The notes under the pieces are model-generated. The model searched no databases, was not told the DNA's origin, and was given only the letters and a program-made list of their open reading frames with translations. Below are positions 26,892-36,002 of a stretch of 64,000 nucleotides of DNA, in pieces. The first letter of the stretch is position 1. Every line of letters starts with the position of its first letter. Source of the DNA: Alteromonas stellipolaris (GTDB lineage Bacteria > Pseudomonadota > Gammaproteobacteria > Enterobacterales > Alteromonadaceae); NCBI RefSeq assembly GCF_001562115.1, contig NZ_CP013926.1, forward strand, positions 3,968,001 through 4,032,000, read 5' to 3'. The translations under genes and the position numbers were made by a program.

Positions 26892-27407
26892 TTACTGGTA
26901 GGCACCGCTAGCATAATGAAGTTCATAGCTGTGGCTATAAATTTCAAGGATGTTACCAAACGGGTCTTCCATGTAAATCATGCGGTAAGGCTTTTCGCCT
27001 GGGTAGTAATAACGTGGTGCTTTCATGCGTTTCTTACCACCGGCTTCTACAATCTTTTCTGCCAAGCCTTCAACATCAGGGTCTTGAACACAGAAATGGA
27101 ACACACCCGTTTTCCAGTATTCGAAGTTGTTCTCAGGGTTTTCCTGATTTTTAAATTCAAATATTTCAACACCTACGCGGTCGCCCGTTGAAAGGTGAGC
27201 AATGCGGAATTTATCCCAACCTGCACCAAATACATCAGTACACATTTCACCAATTGCTGAGTCATCTTCAACAATTTCAGTTGGCTTCATGATTAAGTAC
27301 CAGCCTAGTACTTCAGTGTAAAACTTAACGGCGGCATCAAGGTCTGGAACCGAAATACCAATATGTGAAAACGTACGTGGATAAGGGGTCTTAACTGCTT
27401 CAGTCAT
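26892..27407 (-). CDS. VOC family (glyoxalase/dioxygenase-fold) protein
   Basis: The 171-residue protein has paired beta-alpha-beta modules of the vicinal oxygen chelate fold: TFSHIGISVPDLDAAVKFY at the start, VGVEIFEF in the first module, GVFHFCVQDPDVEGLAEKI and FGNILEIYSHSYE at the end. His and Glu in these strands are the expected metal ligands. Such proteins include glyoxalases, fosfomycin-resistance enzymes and ring-cleavage dioxygenases, and sequence alone does not settle the reaction. It is divergent from a LysR-type gene about 100 nt away, which probably controls it. Confidence 0.85.
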   Translation of the reverse strand: MTEAVKTPYPRTFSHIGISVPDLDAAVKFYTEVLGWYLIMKPTEIVEDDSAIGEMCTDVFGAGWDKFRIAHLSTGDRVGVEIFEFKNQENPENNFEYWKTGVFHFCVQDPDVEGLAEKIVEAGGKKRMKAPRYYYPGEKPYRMIYMEDPFGNILEIYSHSYELHYASGAYQ

Positions 27408-27506
27408 CTTTATCTCCTCGATGTAAAGTATGCACGTATATTAACTAGACAAACCCACTACTGGAAATTATGATTATTTCTTAAATCCATAACATAAATT
27501 TATAGC

Positions 27507-28400
27507 ATGCTGAATCCTTTGTGGCTCGACACCTTTAAGATGTTAGTTGAAACGGGTAATTTCACCCGCACCGCAGAACAGCGGTTTATGACCCAGCCAG
27601 GCGTGAGCCAGCATATTAAGAAGCTTGAAGATGCCTGTGGCTGTGCGCTACTTATTCGTTTGGGTAAAGGGGTTGAACTGACCGAACAAGGCCAACGAGT
27701 TTACGACTATGCGCTAAGCTTGAGTAAGCATGAGCAAGCGCTGATAGAGAGTTTAAAGTTTGATGCACCCTATGAAGGTAAGTGCGTAATTGGGTGTTCT
27801 GGTGCGTTAGCACAGCGTTTGTACCCTGTGTTAGTTGAGCTACAAGTCACCCATCCTCGCTTGAGCATACATTTAGAAGTTGCCCCAAACCGCACCATAT
27901 TAAACAACATTCAAGCATCTAGCCTTGAACTAGGCATAGTTACCCAGCAGCCTGACGAGGAATTGTTTTCATCTGAAAAGATAGGCCATGAATCACTGGG
28001 GCTTATTTTACCCAAGGATACGCCTTATGAGGCCATTGACGATACATTGCTCGCCCTTGGATTGATAAATCACCCAGATGCCATGCATTACTTAAAGCTT
28101 TATTTTAGTCACAGCGGCGAGCAAGCCTTGATGCAGTTAGATCCTAGCCGGTTGCCACAGCGTGGTTATATAAACCAACTGTCTCAAATTTTATTGCCGG
28201 TTAGTAAAGGGCTAGGCTTTACCGTACTGCCTATTAAGGTGCTTGATAGCTTTGCTGACGCGGCAAACAGCTTAACCATTTACCCCGCAAGGCACGATGT
28301 GACTGAACCGCTGTATTTTGTGAAAACACCTCACCGCTCACTGCCACTTCGCTATCAAAAAATTCAGTCGTTGATTGTGGAAGCGCTCGAAAGCAGCTAA
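27507..28400 (+). CDS. LysR-type transcriptional regulator
   Basis: The 297-residue protein has an N-terminal winged helix-turn-helix (about 5-65, with FTRTAEQRFMTQPGVSQHIKKLE) and a C-terminal periplasmic-binding-like effector domain, the standard LysR layout and length. It is transcribed away from the VOC gene, and LysR regulators usually act on the divergent neighbour, so the VOC protein is the likely target. No clear ribosome-binding site precedes its ATG. The inducer is unknown. Confidence 0.92.
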   Translation: MLNPLWLDTFKMLVETGNFTRTAEQRFMTQPGVSQHIKKLEDACGCALLIRLGKGVELTEQGQRVYDYALSLSKHEQALIESLKFDAPYEGKCVIGCSGALAQRLYPVLVELQVTHPRLSIHLEVAPNRTILNNIQASSLELGIVTQQPDEELFSSEKIGHESLGLILPKDTPYEAIDDTLLALGLINHPDAMHYLKLYFSHSGEQALMQLDPSRLPQRGYINQLSQILLPVSKGLGFTVLPIKVLDSFADAANSLTIYPARHDVTEPLYFVKTPHRSLPLRYQKIQSLIVEALESS

Positions 28401-28431
28401 GTTAATAAAATCAGTTAAAAGCGATGCGAGC

Positions 28432-29277
28432 TCAACTTGCTTGTTGAGCACTCAAATCGGGATCGGGGCTGGTCATAGCGGCTTCAGATTTATGTATGGG
28501 TACATCTACTTTGCCGCTGGCAATCACTTCGCCTTGCTGCCATAGCTTCCATTCACCACGCTCGTATATATCCCACTGTTCGTCATGAGTAAGCGGCGCG
28601 GTTGCAATAATGCTCACCACATCATTGGGTGTAGTTTCAGCGGCAAAATCAATTTCTACTTCCACGTCACTTAAGCAAGCTGGGCCAAACGGCGCGCGGC
28701 GGGTAATACTGGCCATTTTAGTGCTGCAAAATGAAAACAACCATTCGCCATTGCTGAGCAAGCAATTAAATACACCTTGCTCTGCGTAGCCTTTGGCGAT
28801 ATTTACCAGCGTATCGGCCAATTGTTGCGGCATAGCATCTCGAGGCAGGTTTTCCCGCACTTGATTCATTAAATCGCAGAACATGGCTTCGCTGTCGGTA
28901 TCTCCTACCGCTTCATACATGCCTTCACGAGGCACAAAGTTAGGTAGCTGCCCATTATGTGCGAACACCCAATACTTACCCCACATTTCTCGGGTAAAGG
29001 GGTGGGTGTTGGCGAGGTTAATATTGCCGACATTGGCTTGGCGAATATGACAAATAGCCGTTTCGCTCTCAATCGGCAGATGAGAAACAAACTCTGCAAT
29101 TTGAGAGGTAGCACAGGGTTCGGGGTCGTGAAAAAGGCGGATGCCCTTGCCTTCATAAAATGCCATACCCCAGCCATCCTTGTGCGGGCCTGTTTCGCCA
29201 CCGCGTCGGGTGAGGCCGGTAAAGCTAAAACACAAATCAGTTGGCGTATTGGCACTCATGCCAAGCAGTTCACACAC
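28432..29277 (-). CDS. Class II glutamine amidotransferase (YafJ-like)
   Basis: The 281-residue protein begins Met-Cys-Glu-Leu-Leu-Gly-Met, placing the Ntn nucleophile Cys2 directly after the initiator Met, as in class II glutamine amidotransferases. Later blocks TRRGGETGPHKDGWGMAFY, CHIRQANVG and WVFAHNGQLPNF match the glutaminase site of the YafJ group. This group lacks a fused synthetase domain, and its acceptor is not known. It stands alone between the LysR gene and the DUF917 operon. Residues near 265-275 are a low-complexity tail. Confidence 0.88.
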   Translation of the reverse strand: MCELLGMSANTPTDLCFSFTGLTRRGGETGPHKDGWGMAFYEGKGIRLFHDPEPCATSQIAEFVSHLPIESETAICHIRQANVGNINLANTHPFTREMWGKYWVFAHNGQLPNFVPREGMYEAVGDTDSEAMFCDLMNQVRENLPRDAMPQQLADTLVNIAKGYAEQGVFNCLLSNGEWLFSFCSTKMASITRRAPFGPACLSDVEVEIDFAAETTPNDVVSIIATAPLTHDEQWDIYERGEWKLWQQGEVIASGKVDVPIHKSEAAMTSPDPDLSAQQAS

Positions 29278-29368
29278 GATATACCCTTTTTAGAACGTAA
29301 ATATTAGCAGGCATTGAGCATAAACAAGCTTGGCGCGCTAAGCAACGCGCAATACGGCTAATTTATAC

Positions 29369-30484
29369 CTATTTATTATGCCTATTTTGCAAGCTAGCAG
29401 GGCGGTAAGGCGCATCCACACCCACATAGGCTGGGCCAAAGGTGGCTAAACCTTTCTGGGTTAAAAACGCTTCAGGGGCAGGTAAGATAATAACCGCCAA
29501 CGATTGCCCAATTTCGTAATGTGGATTAGTCACTGGCTCCCCCGTATTATCATCTATCACGCAAATAAGGTCTGGTATAGTTACGTCCACTTCACCGTCG
29601 TAATAACTAACTAAGTTTTCGTTCTTAACCCCTAGCTGATAGGTATGGCCTTCATCATCGCCTGCGCCAGCTAAATCAACGGTTCCGACAGAAAAGCCAC
29701 CTATGGTATCAAATTCAAAGGCGGTCACTTTGCCTCTAAAGGCAACAAAACCATTACCGACGTCTGCAATCACTTTGGCAGCATCACCACCTTGCAGCTT
29801 GGCAGCCGACACCGCTTTACCTAGCGCCCATGCCTTTGAAATCGTTCCGCCTATTAGGGCGTGGCGAATGTCTTTTACAGGCATAGCATGGTCGATAGCC
29901 GCAATGTCGTTGGCGCTCACTTGGCAAAGTGCACGCATAACATGCTCGGCTCTTTGATCGTCACGCAAGCCTTCACACACAAAGGTTTCGCAAAAGTTAT
30001 TAGCGGCAATAACAGGCGCGGCATTAAGGCCATTTAGATAATAGGTTGAATGGGTAATTTCTGGTACTGCCCGCCCAGCAGGGTCAGCGTCAATCACCAC
30101 ACCGTTATTCAACGCCGCGGTATAAAATGCCACTGCCGTATTAGAACCGCCCATTTCACAGCACACGGTGCCATAAAACTTCCTATCAAAATAAGATTCT
30201 ATGCGGCTATACGCGCTGCAAATTGCTGGCTCGGTATTTCTAGGTAGCGCTTTGTATTCGTCGGCCTCTTTGGCACTTAAATCTAGCGCACCAAGTAAAT
30301 AAGGCGTACAAATCCATGCATCATCAGGAGCTTCATCAAGCCCTACTAGGCGTATTGGCAAGCCTTTTTCGATTACCTCATCAATGAGTGCTAGGCCTTC
30401 ACTCATTTCGCCACCGCCCCCTGTACCTAGCACAGTGCAGCCTAGCAAAATGTCTTTCATATCTTGAAAGCTTAACTCTTTCAT
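29369..30484 (-). CDS. DUF917 family protein (hydantoinase-related)
   Basis: The 371-residue protein matches the DUF917 family: FQDMKDILLGCTVLGTGGGGEMSEG at the N-terminus, then CEMGGSNTAVAFYTAA, DPAGRAVPEITHSTYY, ALIGGTISKAWALGKAV and a beta-rich C-terminus. DUF917 proteins often sit with hydantoin or nucleobase catabolism genes and are loosely related to hydantoinase components. Their reaction is not firmly known. Its start overlaps the permease stop by 4 nt (ATGA), so the two are coupled, and a role in processing the imported compound is likely but inferred. Confidence 0.82.
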   Translation of the reverse strand: MKELSFQDMKDILLGCTVLGTGGGGEMSEGLALIDEVIEKGLPIRLVGLDEAPDDAWICTPYLLGALDLSAKEADEYKALPRNTEPAICSAYSRIESYFDRKFYGTVCCEMGGSNTAVAFYTAALNNGVVIDADPAGRAVPEITHSTYYLNGLNAAPVIAANNFCETFVCEGLRDDQRAEHVMRALCQVSANDIAAIDHAMPVKDIRHALIGGTISKAWALGKAVSAAKLQGGDAAKVIADVGNGFVAFRGKVTAFEFDTIGGFSVGTVDLAGAGDDEGHTYQLGVKNENLVSYYDGEVDVTIPDLICVIDDNTGEPVTNPHYEIGQSLAVIILPAPEAFLTQKGLATFGPAYVGVDAPYRPASLQNRHNK

Positions 30485-31845
30485 GGGTTTTCTCTCTTAG
30501 TACTGTTCTTGATAGGGTTGTCAGTTCTGCTATCTGTATTGCTATCGATGCTGCTCCTAGTACTTATGTTAGTTCTGAAAGCGCGAGTTATATAAGATAA
30601 AATGAGGTAGCTGACTAGCGACACAATTAAAGCGTCTATCGCTTCAATAGGCGTGATAAAAAGCCCTGTTTCAACGCTTGTAAAGGTAAACAAGATGCCA
30701 GTTATCCACGCAGCTATGGCGCTAATATTAAAAGAGGGAATAAAGTCATCCGTTCGGTACACAGCTTGCTTTCTTAAAATAAAAAAATCAGCGCAGTAGA
30801 TAGCGGCCACAGGGGTAAACATGATGGACAACGAGAATAAAAACTCAGAAAAACTATCAAGTAAATTAAGGGATGACGCTACAGCTCCCATCACACCCAT
30901 GGCTATGATCAATACCTTTTGTTTACCGCCGTTAATGACTGCCGCAGCCCCCAATGAGGCGCTATATAGATTCAACACATTGGTGAGCCAACTTGAACAA
31001 ATAAGCAGTACAAAGGCTGCTAGCCCTAGTCCAACTTTTACCATTAGCGCAAGAATATCGTCGCTACCGAATACATTTGCGGCTAAAGAGGCAGCAATGT
31101 ATACGAACGTACTTAGTAGAAAGAAGGGAATGAAAGACGCTGACCATGCATCTCGTTTTGTTCGACAAAAGCGCGCTAAATCAGGCAGTAAAACAATAGA
31201 TACAATAAAGCTTCCTACCACTGCCGATACCGCCGTACCAAAACTCATTGTAGGCTCGACCGCCGCCAAGCCGCCTGAAGACTCCATTGCCATGGCGCTT
31301 TTTATTAATAGGAATAATGTGACCACTCCCATTATGGGCACCAGCCAAGTGGATAATTTTTCCATGCGCTGAAAGCCGTACAAGGTAGTGATTACAATCA
31401 CCGCACTAACGCCCCACTCAATAGCACTGGAGTTAAAGGTAATGCTCAAGTAATCAACTAACAAACCGTTGGTGGCCAGCGCGAACAAGTCTAAGTTAAC
31501 GCCGTACCAGCCGAGTAACGACAGCACAAAACAAAATGACACCAGCTTTGCGCCCCACACGCCAAACACATGCCGTATGGTGACATACGATGTTAGCCGG
31601 TTGGCACGCCCTACCAGCGCAGTCACCGTGCCAAAGAAAGCTAAAATTAAGCCCCCTACCAGAAAAGCAGCAAGACTTTCCCAAAAGCCCAGCGCTTCGC
31701 CTATTTCTATACCCGTAATTAGTCCAGGTACCGCAAAAGCTAATGCCCCGTTAATCATACCTACCGCCACACCGCTTGTTTGTGCACTTTCAGGCACAGG
31801 CTCTAGGGCATAGTCGTTAGTATCTGCTGTACTTTCAGACGTCAT
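30481..31845 (-). CDS. NCS1 family cytosine/purine-type permease
   Basis: The 454-residue membrane protein has about twelve helices and the CodB-like opening GVAVGMINGALAFAVPGLITGIEIG. It belongs to the NCS1 family that imports cytosine, purines, hydantoins or related ring compounds with H+ or Na+. The start was set at ATG 31845 (MTSEST), with AGGGA about 11 nt upstream. The longer frame from 31908 adds 21 residues with no ribosome-binding site. The Ser/Thr/Asp-rich tail (from about 430) is probably disordered. It is coupled to the DUF917 gene and divergent from an Lrp-type regulator. Confidence 0.87.
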   Translation of the reverse strand: MTSESTADTNDYALEPVPESAQTSGVAVGMINGALAFAVPGLITGIEIGEALGFWESLAAFLVGGLILAFFGTVTALVGRANRLTSYVTIRHVFGVWGAKLVSFCFVLSLLGWYGVNLDLFALATNGLLVDYLSITFNSSAIEWGVSAVIVITTLYGFQRMEKLSTWLVPIMGVVTLFLLIKSAMAMESSGGLAAVEPTMSFGTAVSAVVGSFIVSIVLLPDLARFCRTKRDAWSASFIPFFLLSTFVYIAASLAANVFGSDDILALMVKVGLGLAAFVLLICSSWLTNVLNLYSASLGAAAVINGGKQKVLIIAMGVMGAVASSLNLLDSFSEFLFSLSIMFTPVAAIYCADFFILRKQAVYRTDDFIPSFNISAIAAWITGILFTFTSVETGLFITPIEAIDALIVSLVSYLILSYITRAFRTNISTRSSIDSNTDSRTDNPIKNSTKRENP

Positions 31846-32326
31846 CTTTTTGTTATCCCTGTTAGGTTGCGGCTTTCGATAAAGCGCTGGGCAATATAGC
31901 TCAACCATTTCAGTATTTATCGTATTAATTTATTCGGTTGATGTCAGATTGGCGCACATAAGGTGCCAAGCTTAAATTGACGCATCAAAAACACTCTGGG
32001 TTGGTGAGACAAAAATCACTATGGTTGCTTTGTCTCACATACTGTATTTCACAATTCCTATATCGCATGTCCTGTTTTAATTACTGGAACTATTGTGCAA
32101 ACTTATCGCAAAATAATATTTTGTTTGTTAGTTAATTTTGATAATTTGACTAGCGAACTTCACGTTCACAAAGAACTTTTTCCCACTCACGAAAATTTTA
32201 TTTCACATGAGCCGGATATCTTTGCTGCGGGTAATCTGTGATTAGCGGCGCCAATAAAGGCTTTTGGTACGTAAGATACGTCGTATATGTAGCAAACCGT
32301 GCGTTTAAGACAAAAGAAGCCACCTT
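31846..32326. other. Divergent intergenic region, permease versus Lrp regulator
   Basis: This 481-nt AT-rich stretch contains the promoters of both divergent genes. A TACGTAAGATACGTCGTA cluster near 32270-32290 has internally repeated TACGT and might be an Lrp-type site. No gene or RNA was recognised. Confidence 0.4.
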
Positions 32327-32860
32327 ATGAAAAAGATTATTCATTTAGACAGCTACAATCAAAAGATATTGGCCATATTACATTTGCAAGCAGACCTCAC
32401 CAACGTGGAGTTAGCGGGACGCGTTAACCTTTCACCTAGTGCCTGCTTCCAGCGGGTTAAGGCACTTAAAGAGGCCGGCTACTTTCGTACCTTTCATGCA
32501 GACGTGAATATTGAAGCTATGTGCGAACATGTTTTTGCGTATGTTGAATTTACCTTGCATGACAATAGCGCCCCTTTCAAACGGCGCTTCATTGCCGCTA
32601 TTCAAGAAATACCTGAGTTCATGGATTGCATGCAGATAACGGGGAAAGTGGATTATGTGTCGTTCAGTTGTTTTGCGAATATCGCTAAACTCAATGACGC
32701 CTGTACATTGCTAAGTGACAGAGAGGAGCTTGGTATTAAGCGCATTGAAAATAGAATTATTTTATCCAGAGAAAAGTTTTTTTTAGGCTATCCCCTCGCG
32801 CAATTGAAATGGTTGGATAAAGCGGAGGTTTCAATGAGTGATCACGCCTCAGACAGGTAA
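32327..32860 (+). CDS. Lrp/AsnC family transcriptional regulator
   Basis: The 177-residue protein has an N-terminal winged helix (about 8-65, with LTNVELAGRVNLSPSACFQRVKALKEAGYF) and a C-terminal ligand-binding RAM-like domain (about 75-150), the Lrp/AsnC pattern. It is divergent from the permease-DUF917 operon and is the likely regulator of that operon. Its 3' end overlaps the convergent Crp/Fnr gene by 12 nt. The ligand is unknown; amino acids or a ring compound are possible. Confidence 0.9.
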   Translation: MKKIIHLDSYNQKILAILHLQADLTNVELAGRVNLSPSACFQRVKALKEAGYFRTFHADVNIEAMCEHVFAYVEFTLHDNSAPFKRRFIAAIQEIPEFMDCMQITGKVDYVSFSCFANIAKLNDACTLLSDREELGIKRIENRIILSREKFFLGYPLAQLKWLDKAEVSMSDHASDR

Positions 32861-33532
32861 CAAAGATACATTGTCATTTAGCCACTTCGACATTGCTTGC
32901 ATATCAACAATCTCCACTTTCCCATATTGCTTTCGAATTAGTGAAAGGGATACCAACTTATTTAGCGCTTTGTGGGCGGTTAACACAGTTACCCCTAAAC
33001 GCTCAGCATAGTCGCTTTGCCTAAGCGCTACTGCAGTGCTAGTTTGACTTAAGCTAGCTTGAACGGATTTAGTTTCAACTGAGCTTGCTTGCGCAACGCT
33101 GGTTTGGTAAATCAATTTTGCCAATTGTACATGAGTCGGTAAGCGTAAAATGTCATCTAGCCGCTCTAAGGTAGCGTGAAGCTTTATGGCAAGATTGCGC
33201 GTTAAAAATACGCCAACTTCAGGGTGCGCAGCTTCGAGTTGCCGAAAGCGACTTTCATTAATTTGCAGCACGGTGCAGTCGGACATTGCTTGCGCATGAT
33301 GGGTTCTGGCTAACGATGCATATAAAGTGAATTCACCAAAAGTGTCGCCCCGTTCTAGCACTGTGGTAAGTTGATAATTACCGTCCACGCCATAATTGCC
33401 CACCTTCACCTGCCCAGCCTCCACGATAGAAAGCCCAGGTTTTAAATCCCCTCGATTGTGGATCATAGCGCCCTTGTCGTACTCAGTTGGCGTACCAAAT
33501 TGCGTGCACAGCTCAAGTAATGATTCAGGCAT
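32849..33532 (-). CDS. Crp/Fnr family transcriptional regulator
   Basis: The protein has an N-terminal cyclic-nucleotide-binding-like beta roll (with GDTFGEFTLYASLARTHHAQAMSD), a dimer helix and a C-terminal helix-turn-helix (about 160-205, with QSDYAERLGVTVLTAHKALNKL). No Cys cluster like that of Fnr is visible, so it is not an iron-sulfur oxygen sensor. About 227 residues are counted from ATG 33532, which has no clear ribosome-binding site. A GTG at 33565 with GGTGA upstream is an alternative (238 residues). It is divergent from the sterol-desaturase-like gene. Confidence 0.87.
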   Translation of the reverse strand: MPESLLELCTQFGTPTEYDKGAMIHNRGDLKPGLSIVEAGQVKVGNYGVDGNYQLTTVLERGDTFGEFTLYASLARTHHAQAMSDCTVLQINESRFRQLEAAHPEVGVFLTRNLAIKLHATLERLDDILRLPTHVQLAKLIYQTSVAQASSVETKSVQASLSQTSTAVALRQSDYAERLGVTVLTAHKALNKLVSLSLIRKQYGKVEIVDMQAMSKWLNDNVSLLPV

Positions 33533-33643
33533 GATAATTTGATTGAGCGCTTTTATATAAGACACTTTTTCACCAAATCTATAGTTCTATATATTTACTA
33601 TGTTAATGGGGTGTTAATTTTACTGCAATACGTGGAGAGAACT

Positions 33644-34633
33644 ATGAACTATCAAATTGCGATTATCGGTATTTTTTTGATATTTGCGTTACTGGAAGCA
33701 AAGCAAGGTAAGCTTTTTAAGAAATGCGCAGAAGTGAGCGATGATGGAAAAGTCGAACTCATTGGCACCTTAGTGCTTTTTGTAATTACCCAGCCTTTCG
33801 TGCTTTTTAGTGCCGGTGCGTTAATGTTACTTGTTGTGCCCCAATACCAAGGAGCACTAGATCAAGAAGCATTAGGCGACTCATCTATTTTTCTGCATAT
33901 TGCATTGCTGCTGATATTCGATGACATGATGCAATATTGGTGGCACCGCCTGTCTCACTCCACCCGTTTCCTGTACAACTTGCATCGTGCACACCACAAC
34001 GGCAAGTACATGAGCGTGCGCATTATCTATCGTAATAACGTGTTCTATTACCTGTTGATGCCGTCGCTGTGGTTTTCAGGCGCGCTTATCTATTTAGGGT
34101 TAGGCTGGACTTATGCGTTCTATCTTGTGGTAAAGCTAAGTGTCATTACCGGTGCGCATGCCGAATGGAAATGGGACAGATTTTTATACCAAACGCCAAT
34201 GCTTAACAAGCTAGCGTGGATTGTGGAAAGGACAATATCGACACCCTCTACCCATAGCGCACACCACGGTCTAAAGGCTGACGATGGCATTACCAACTAT
34301 AAAGGTAATTACGGAAATCTATTGTTTTTCTGGGACGTGTTATTTGGAACTGCCAAAATCACGCGAAAATACCCAGCTCAATATGGTATTGAAGGAATGT
34401 TTTACGCTAACTGGGTAGAGCAACTCGTTTGGCCGCTATATAAAACACCACGCAAACCTAAAATGGTTGCTCACTCGCCCACCAACAAAGCTGCTAAAGC
34501 GGCGTCCAATACGATAAACGAAGCGGAAAAGAAAAGCGCAATCGAAACCGCGTCTAGTCCTAACAATAGTACACATACTGATGGGGTATTAAATCCGGAG
34601 TCTGTGGTGAATAAAACTGACGCAGCTATATAG
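33644..34633 (+). CDS. Sterol desaturase / fatty acid hydroxylase family membrane protein
   Basis: The 329-residue protein has about four membrane helices and the eight-histidine pattern of membrane di-iron hydroxylases: WWHRLSHS, LHRAHHNGKYM, HAEWKWDRF and STHSAHHG. These enzymes hydroxylate or desaturate lipids using O2. The last 65 residues or so are hydrophilic and low in complexity (Asn, Ala, Ser rich), probably disordered. The start was set at ATG 33644 with GGAGAGA just upstream. The longer frame from 33539 adds 35 unsupported residues. It is divergent from the Crp/Fnr gene, whose product may regulate it. Confidence 0.88.
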   Translation: MNYQIAIIGIFLIFALLEAKQGKLFKKCAEVSDDGKVELIGTLVLFVITQPFVLFSAGALMLLVVPQYQGALDQEALGDSSIFLHIALLLIFDDMMQYWWHRLSHSTRFLYNLHRAHHNGKYMSVRIIYRNNVFYYLLMPSLWFSGALIYLGLGWTYAFYLVVKLSVITGAHAEWKWDRFLYQTPMLNKLAWIVERTISTPSTHSAHHGLKADDGITNYKGNYGNLLFFWDVLFGTAKITRKYPAQYGIEGMFYANWVEQLVWPLYKTPRKPKMVAHSPTNKAAKAASNTINEAEKKSAIETASSPNNSTHTDGVLNPESVVNKTDAAI

Positions 34634-34683
34634 TTACGAGTCGGAGTAGGAGCAATGTTGAGCCTGCTCCTAAACCGGCTTGA

Positions 34684-35559
34684 TTAGGCCTCTTCGTAAA
34701 GGGTAGCAATCCACTTCTCTTCCGATATGAAGCTCCACGCCCACTTATCCCACTGACTGTCTAGTCCTGCTTCTGTAATCGCTTCAAGGCTTTTACCCTG
34801 TGCTTTCTGCGCTTTCACAAAAGCAAAGGTTTCTTCAATCATTGCAAGAAAGCTGGTGTACTCGGCTTTGTTACTAAGTGCACCATGGCCTGGAATCAGA
34901 ACCGTATCGTCATCTATTTTCGCCATCACTTGCTTAACTGATTCAATGTAGCCTTTAACGCTACCGCCGGACTTTAAGTCGATGTACGGGAATAATCCGT
35001 TGAAGAACAAGTCGCCAGTGTGCATGACATCCGGCTGTTCAAACCATACGATGCTGTCGCCGTCGGTATGCCCTGATTCAAGATGCATAATGTGAATGGT
35101 TTCACCGTTAAAATGTAGCTTGATACCGTTTTCATAGGTAATAGCCGGTAGCGCATCAGGAGAGACTTTTTCATCGTTGGCCAATCGAACACGCACGTTG
35201 TCATGGGCTAAAATAGTCGCGCCTTTGTGACTGTGAAAAAACGCATTCGACCCTGTATGGTCGCCATGATAATGGGTGTTAATCACATACTTTGGCTTGT
35301 CGCTACCAAGCTCGCCTAGCGCGGCAGCTATTTTTTCTGCAAGCGGAGCAAACTGATCATCAATAATAAGAATGCCATCATCACCTGCAGAAACGCCGAT
35401 ATTGCCGCCCATCCCCGTTAACATATGCACGGAACCTTTAAGTGCTGTTGCTTCTATTTCAACCTTTTCAAAACGGTCTTGCGAAAAAGCAGCTGGAATG
35501 AAAGTTGTCGATACTAAACTTGCAGCTAGTAGCATACTTCGGGTACGTGATTGCGCCAT
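34684..35559 (-). CDS. Secreted MBL-fold metallo-hydrolase
   Basis: The 291-residue protein has a signal peptide (cleavage near AAFS-QDR, about residue 26) and a metallo-beta-lactamase fold with THYHGDHTGSNAFF (HxHxDH zinc motif) and a later GHTDGDSIVWF and IPGHGALS. This is the pattern of periplasmic MBL hydrolases, including beta-lactamase-like, quinoprotein-related and lactonase-like enzymes. Nothing shows that it is a true beta-lactamase. It follows the DUF1653 gene by 65 nt on the same strand and may share a transcript. Confidence 0.88.
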   Translation of the reverse strand: MAQSRTRSMLLAASLVSTTFIPAAFSQDRFEKVEIEATALKGSVHMLTGMGGNIGVSAGDDGILIIDDQFAPLAEKIAAALGELGSDKPKYVINTHYHGDHTGSNAFFHSHKGATILAHDNVRVRLANDEKVSPDALPAITYENGIKLHFNGETIHIMHLESGHTDGDSIVWFEQPDVMHTGDLFFNGLFPYIDLKSGGSVKGYIESVKQVMAKIDDDTVLIPGHGALSNKAEYTSFLAMIEETFAFVKAQKAQGKSLEAITEAGLDSQWDKWAWSFISEEKWIATLYEEA

Positions 35560-35624
35560 TGGGGTTTCCTTAGGAAGTGCTTATTATTTATTAGGTCTAC
35601 ATACACTATGACCTAGCTTCCGGT

Positions 35625-35888
35625 TCAGATCATTTTTTCATCAGTTGGGATGTCACCAATATAAGCAAACCGCGGAACAGGCTTGCCTTCTACTACCACC
35701 TCTTCTAAAAACATACTTAATGGGCGAACCCACAAGGCTTTTTCACCATAACATGGGCGATACACCACTAAGGAAGACTCATCTTCTGAATGTGTCGCCA
35801 CTTCGTAAACATCGTAATCACTGCCTTTATAGTGGCGGTAGCGACCTGGGGTTCTAAGTTCGGGAGTTTTAGTTTCTGTGGCACTCAT
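35625..35888 (-). CDS. DUF1653 family small protein
   Basis: This 87-residue protein carries the DUF1653 pattern: PGRYRHYKGSDYDVYEVATHS and then LVVYRPCYGEKALWVRPLSMF. DUF1653 proteins are small, soluble, widespread and of unknown biochemical role. It is too short for further domains and has no signal peptide. It lies upstream of the secreted MBL hydrolase on the same strand. Confidence 0.88.
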   Translation of the reverse strand: MSATETKTPELRTPGRYRHYKGSDYDVYEVATHSEDESSLVVYRPCYGEKALWVRPLSMFLEEVVVEGKPVPRFAYIGDIPTDEKMI

Positions 35889-36002
35889 GATGGCTCCTGC
35901 TTTTCATTATTTTTCATTTAAATACTGTTAATTAGGGCTAAGTTTATAAGACGTCTGATAAGGTTGACGCCGTTTCAATTACTCACCTTTTTACTCACTA
36001 TT

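Noticed and set aside
30821..31372. Open frame of 183 residues on the plus strand
   Set aside because: It lies wholly within the permease gene on the opposite strand, has no ribosome-binding site and codes for a composition typical of antisense reading.
34684..35559. True antibiotic beta-lactamase
   Set aside because: The zinc motif is shared by the whole MBL superfamily, and nothing in the sequence specifically indicates a beta-lactamase.
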